From: CAZJBS01 sp964544475
GTDB taxonomy: Bacteria; CLD3; SB21
DNA length: 8,824 nt
Reading direction: 5' to 3'
Assembly: GCA_964544475.1 (NCBI GenBank)
Contig: CAZJBS010000061.1
Coordinates: forward strand, 1 to 8,824
This document shows positions 7,076 through 8,824 of the stretch, piece by piece. Position numbers and translations under genes: made by a program. Numbering within the stretch: position 1 is the stretch's first letter; each line of letters starts with the position of its first letter. Under the pieces are notes generated by a model. It searched no databases. It was not told the origin of the DNA and was given only the letters and a program-made list of their open reading frames with translations.

Positions 7076-8638
7076 TTAATGTCTGAAATGACGGACGGAC
7101 GTGAAAACCATCGCCAGGTTGTGTTCGTTGGCGGCGTCGATGACTTCCTGGTCTTTGACCGATCCGCCCGGTTGGATCACGGCCGTGGCCCCTGCCGCTG
7201 CCGCCGCATCGATGCCGTCACGGAACGGGAAAAATGCGTCGGATGCGACGACCGATCCTTTCAGGGACATTTTGGATTTGGCAGCCTTCAGAACGGCAAT
7301 CTCCGCCGAGTCGACGCGGGACATCTGGCCGGCGCCAATACCCAGTGTACGATCGGCATTCGTATAGACAATGGCATTCGATTTGACGTGTTTGACGATC
7401 TTCCACGCAAAATGTAACGCGGCCGTCTCGGCGTCCGACGGCGCCCGTTTCGTGACGACTCGCCAATGGGGGGCGTCATGAACCTCGAGCGTCACGAGAT
7501 CGGACTCCTGAATGAGATATCCGTCCAGCGCTTTCTTCACTTCGTAGGTTTTGCGGGAACCCGCCCGGTGCGCGTCAAAATCATACCGCATCAGACGGAT
7601 GTTTTTCTTCTTCTTCAGGATGTCCATTGCGTCGGCGTCAAAATCGGGCGCCAATATGGCTTCCACAAAAACCTCCGCCATGTCCGTCGCAGCCTGGCGG
7701 TTGACCGGACGGTTAAATCCAATCACGCCCCCGAACGCAGAGACCGGATCGGTTTCGCGCGCATGGACGTACGCCTGGTAAAGATCCTCATGAATGGCCG
7801 CGCCGCACGGATTGGTGTGTTTGATGATCACGCAACCGGGTTTCGTGAATTCCGACACAACGCGCACGCAGGCATCCAGGTCGAGGAGGTTGTTGTAGGA
7901 CAGCTCCTTGCCGTGCAGTTGTTCATACGGCTTCGCTTTCGCGCGTCCCAGGGCATAAAAGGAGGCCTTCTGATGCGGATTTTCACCGTACCGCAACGGC
8001 TGGACTTTTTCGAGATTGAGATGAACGGATTCGGGAAGGTCATTCGGGACGACGCCGGATTTCGACTTGAAATATCCCGAGATCGCCGTGTCGTAATGCG
8101 CCGTGTGTTCGAAGGCTTTGACCATCAGCCGGTACCGGTGGTCCGCGGGCACATCGCCCGTCTTTTTCAAAGCGTCCAATACGACCGCGTAATCCGCCGG
8201 ATCCACCATCACGATGACGTTTTTGTAGTTTTTGGACGCCGAACGGATCATGGACGGCCCGCCGATGTCGATGTTTTCGATCGCATCACCCAGCGTGACG
8301 TCTTCCCTGGCGACGGTCGCTTCAAACGGATACAGATTGACGGCGACGAGATCGATCAAACGGATGTCGTGACGTTGCGCGTCTTCCATGTGCGCGGGTT
8401 CATCCCTCCGCGCAAGCAACGCGCCGTGGATTTTCGGATGGAGGGTCTTGACGCGCCCATCCATCATTTCCGGAAAGCCCGTCACATCGGCAACCTTGGT
8501 CACCGGGATGCCGGCTTTTTGCAGCGTTTCGGCCGTGCCGCCGGTGGAAATAATCTCAATGCCAAGATCGTGGAGGGATTGGGCGAATTCGACAACGCCG
8601 TTTTTGTCGGAAACACTAATCAGGGCGCGCTTGATCAT
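7076..8638 (-). CDS. purH: PurH, bifunctional AICAR formyltransferase / IMP cyclohydrolase
   Basis: A 520-residue cytoplasmic enzyme catalysing the last two steps of de novo purine synthesis: AICAR plus 10-formyl-THF to FAICAR, then ring closure to IMP. The N-terminal cyclohydrolase domain (about 1-145, MGS-like fold) shows ALISVSDKNG (5-14), STGGT (31-35), GRVKTLHPKIHGALLARRD (61-79) and NIDIGGPSMIRSASKNY (122-138). The formyltransferase part has LRYGENPHQ (215-223), the catalytic KHTNPCG (Lys273, His274), GAGQMSRVDS (435-444) and SDAFFPFRDG (466-475). The end VRHFRH is the normal PurH terminus. Length matches the family (about 510-530), so it appears complete. The ATG at 8638 starts at the family's usual first residues, though no strong Shine-Dalgarno sequence is visible. 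It heads the minus-strand gene run, with a 186-base non-coding stretch upstream. There is no metabolic link to the downstream wall genes; they probably share a promoter. Confidence 0.98.
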   Translation of the reverse strand: MIKRALISVSDKNGVVEFAQSLHDLGIEIISTGGTAETLQKAGIPVTKVADVTGFPEMMDGRVKTLHPKIHGALLARRDEPAHMEDAQRHDIRLIDLVAVNLYPFEATVAREDVTLGDAIENIDIGGPSMIRSASKNYKNVIVMVDPADYAVVLDALKKTGDVPADHRYRLMVKAFEHTAHYDTAISGYFKSKSGVVPNDLPESVHLNLEKVQPLRYGENPHQKASFYALGRAKAKPYEQLHGKELSYNNLLDLDACVRVVSEFTKPGCVIIKHTNPCGAAIHEDLYQAYVHARETDPVSAFGGVIGFNRPVNRQAATDMAEVFVEAILAPDFDADAMDILKKKKNIRLMRYDFDAHRAGSRKTYEVKKALDGYLIQESDLVTLEVHDAPHWRVVTKRAPSDAETAALHFAWKIVKHVKSNAIVYTNADRTLGIGAGQMSRVDSAEIAVLKAAKSKMSLKGSVVASDAFFPFRDGIDAAAAAGATAVIQPGGSVKDQEVIDAANEHNLAMVFTSVRHFRH

Positions 8639-8824
8639 AGTCGGGTATGGAATTCCGTAAAAAGCTGTAATCGTGAGAGTTATCGGCGCTGCAATGTATG
8701 GAACGGGTTTCTAAAAAGCAAGGGAATTGGCCGTCCGAAGCGGCTCTGCGGGCAGTCGTGGTTGTTTGGAATGGAAAAAATCCGGAATCTGCTCTCCGTT
8801 TACATTGCTTTTTGTGAGTACTGT
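8639..8824 (-). other. Non-coding leader upstream of purH
   Basis: No convincing gene occupies these 186 bases. The stretch is visibly richer in A and T than the genes. The minus-strand frames that remain open have codon third positions unlike the neighbouring genes. It probably holds the promoter and 5' leader of the purH-mre gene run. I see no recognisable riboswitch fold and no strong hairpin. An 8-bp palindrome, GGAATTCC, lies at 8649-8656, about 10 nt before the purH start; such palindromes are common by chance. Confidence 0.5.
8693..8721 (-). promoter_or_regulatory. Candidate sigma70-type promoter for purH and downstream genes
   Basis: On the minus strand a TTGCTT hexamer (8721-8716) is followed after exactly 17 bases by TACATT (8698-8693). 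They match the -35 and -10 consensus at 3 of 6 and 4 of 6 positions. Transcription would begin roughly 45-50 nt before the purH ATG. The match is weak, and in some phyla (for example Bacteroidetes) the consensus differs, so this is a candidate only. Confidence 0.22.

Noticed and set aside
8649..8656. The palindrome GGAATTCC near the purH start as an operator.
   Set aside because: An 8-bp palindrome is expected many times by chance in a window this size, and it matches no purine regulator site I know.
8771..8824. A plus-strand ATG opening a frame to the window edge (18 codons), possibly a gene divergent from purH.
   Set aside because: It is very short, its third codon positions are low in G and C compared with neighbours, and the only GGA abuts the ATG directly. 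More sequence to the right would settle it.
8710..8824. A minus-strand frame open from the window edge to a TAG at about 8710, a possible upstream gene end.
   Set aside because: Third-position base use is unlike the real genes and no motif is visible. A 37-codon open stretch is not evidence enough.
1..8824. CRISPR arrays, tRNA or rRNA genes, insertion sequences, toxin-antitoxin or defence genes.
   Set aside because: No repeat-spacer pattern, transposase motifs, terminal inverted repeats or structured RNA signatures were found. The coding content is fully accounted for by conserved core genes plus two small unknown or partial ones.

Overview
This window reads as an ordinary bacterial chromosomal core region with a moderately high G+C content. 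All eight complete genes lie on the minus strand, packed head to tail. In transcription order (right to left) they are purH, mreB, mreC, mreD, mrdA (PBP2), rodA, a HAD-family phosphatase, and an unrecognised putative lipoprotein. The five middle genes encode the core elongasome: the actin-like filament MreB, the membrane partners MreC and MreD, the transpeptidase PBP2 and the SEDS glycosyltransferase RodA. The organism is therefore a rod-shaped or elongating, peptidoglycan-bearing bacterium. A lipoprotein-type signal and the complete MreBCD/PBP2/RodA set fit a Gram-negative. From memory, the order purH-mreB-mreC-mreD-mrdA-rodA resembles that of Bacteroidetes and related FCB lineages, and the MreB and RodA sequences have a similar flavour. 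I cannot settle the phylum from the sequence alone.

Layout. Bases 1-65 hold what looks like the 3' end of a plus-strand gene that converges on the operon. Bases 71-814 encode a GTG-started putative lipoprotein, and 804-1487 (or 1502) a HAD phosphatase. RodA occupies 1499-2752, PBP2 2739-4586, MreD 4602-5123, MreC 5120-5986, MreB 6034-7059 and PurH 7076-8638. Bases 8639-8824 are a non-coding, AT-richer stretch upstream of purH that probably carries the operon promoter.

Most junctions overlap or nearly touch: mreC/mreD share ATGA, mrdA/rodA overlap by 14 nt, rodA/HAD touch or overlap, and HAD/lipoprotein overlap by 11 nt. The larger gaps are 17 nt (purH-mreB), 47 nt (mreB-mreC) and 15 nt (mreD-mrdA). 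This suggests one polycistronic unit with translational coupling.

How the genes work together. MreB filaments position MreC/MreD, which activate the RodA-PBP2 synthase to polymerise and crosslink lateral-wall peptidoglycan. PurH supplies IMP and is not mechanistically tied to the wall. The HAD enzyme and the lipoprotein are the only members without an obvious elongasome role, and their tight coupling to rodA makes them the most interesting part of an otherwise conventional window. I found no mobile element, CRISPR array, RNA gene or defence system here.
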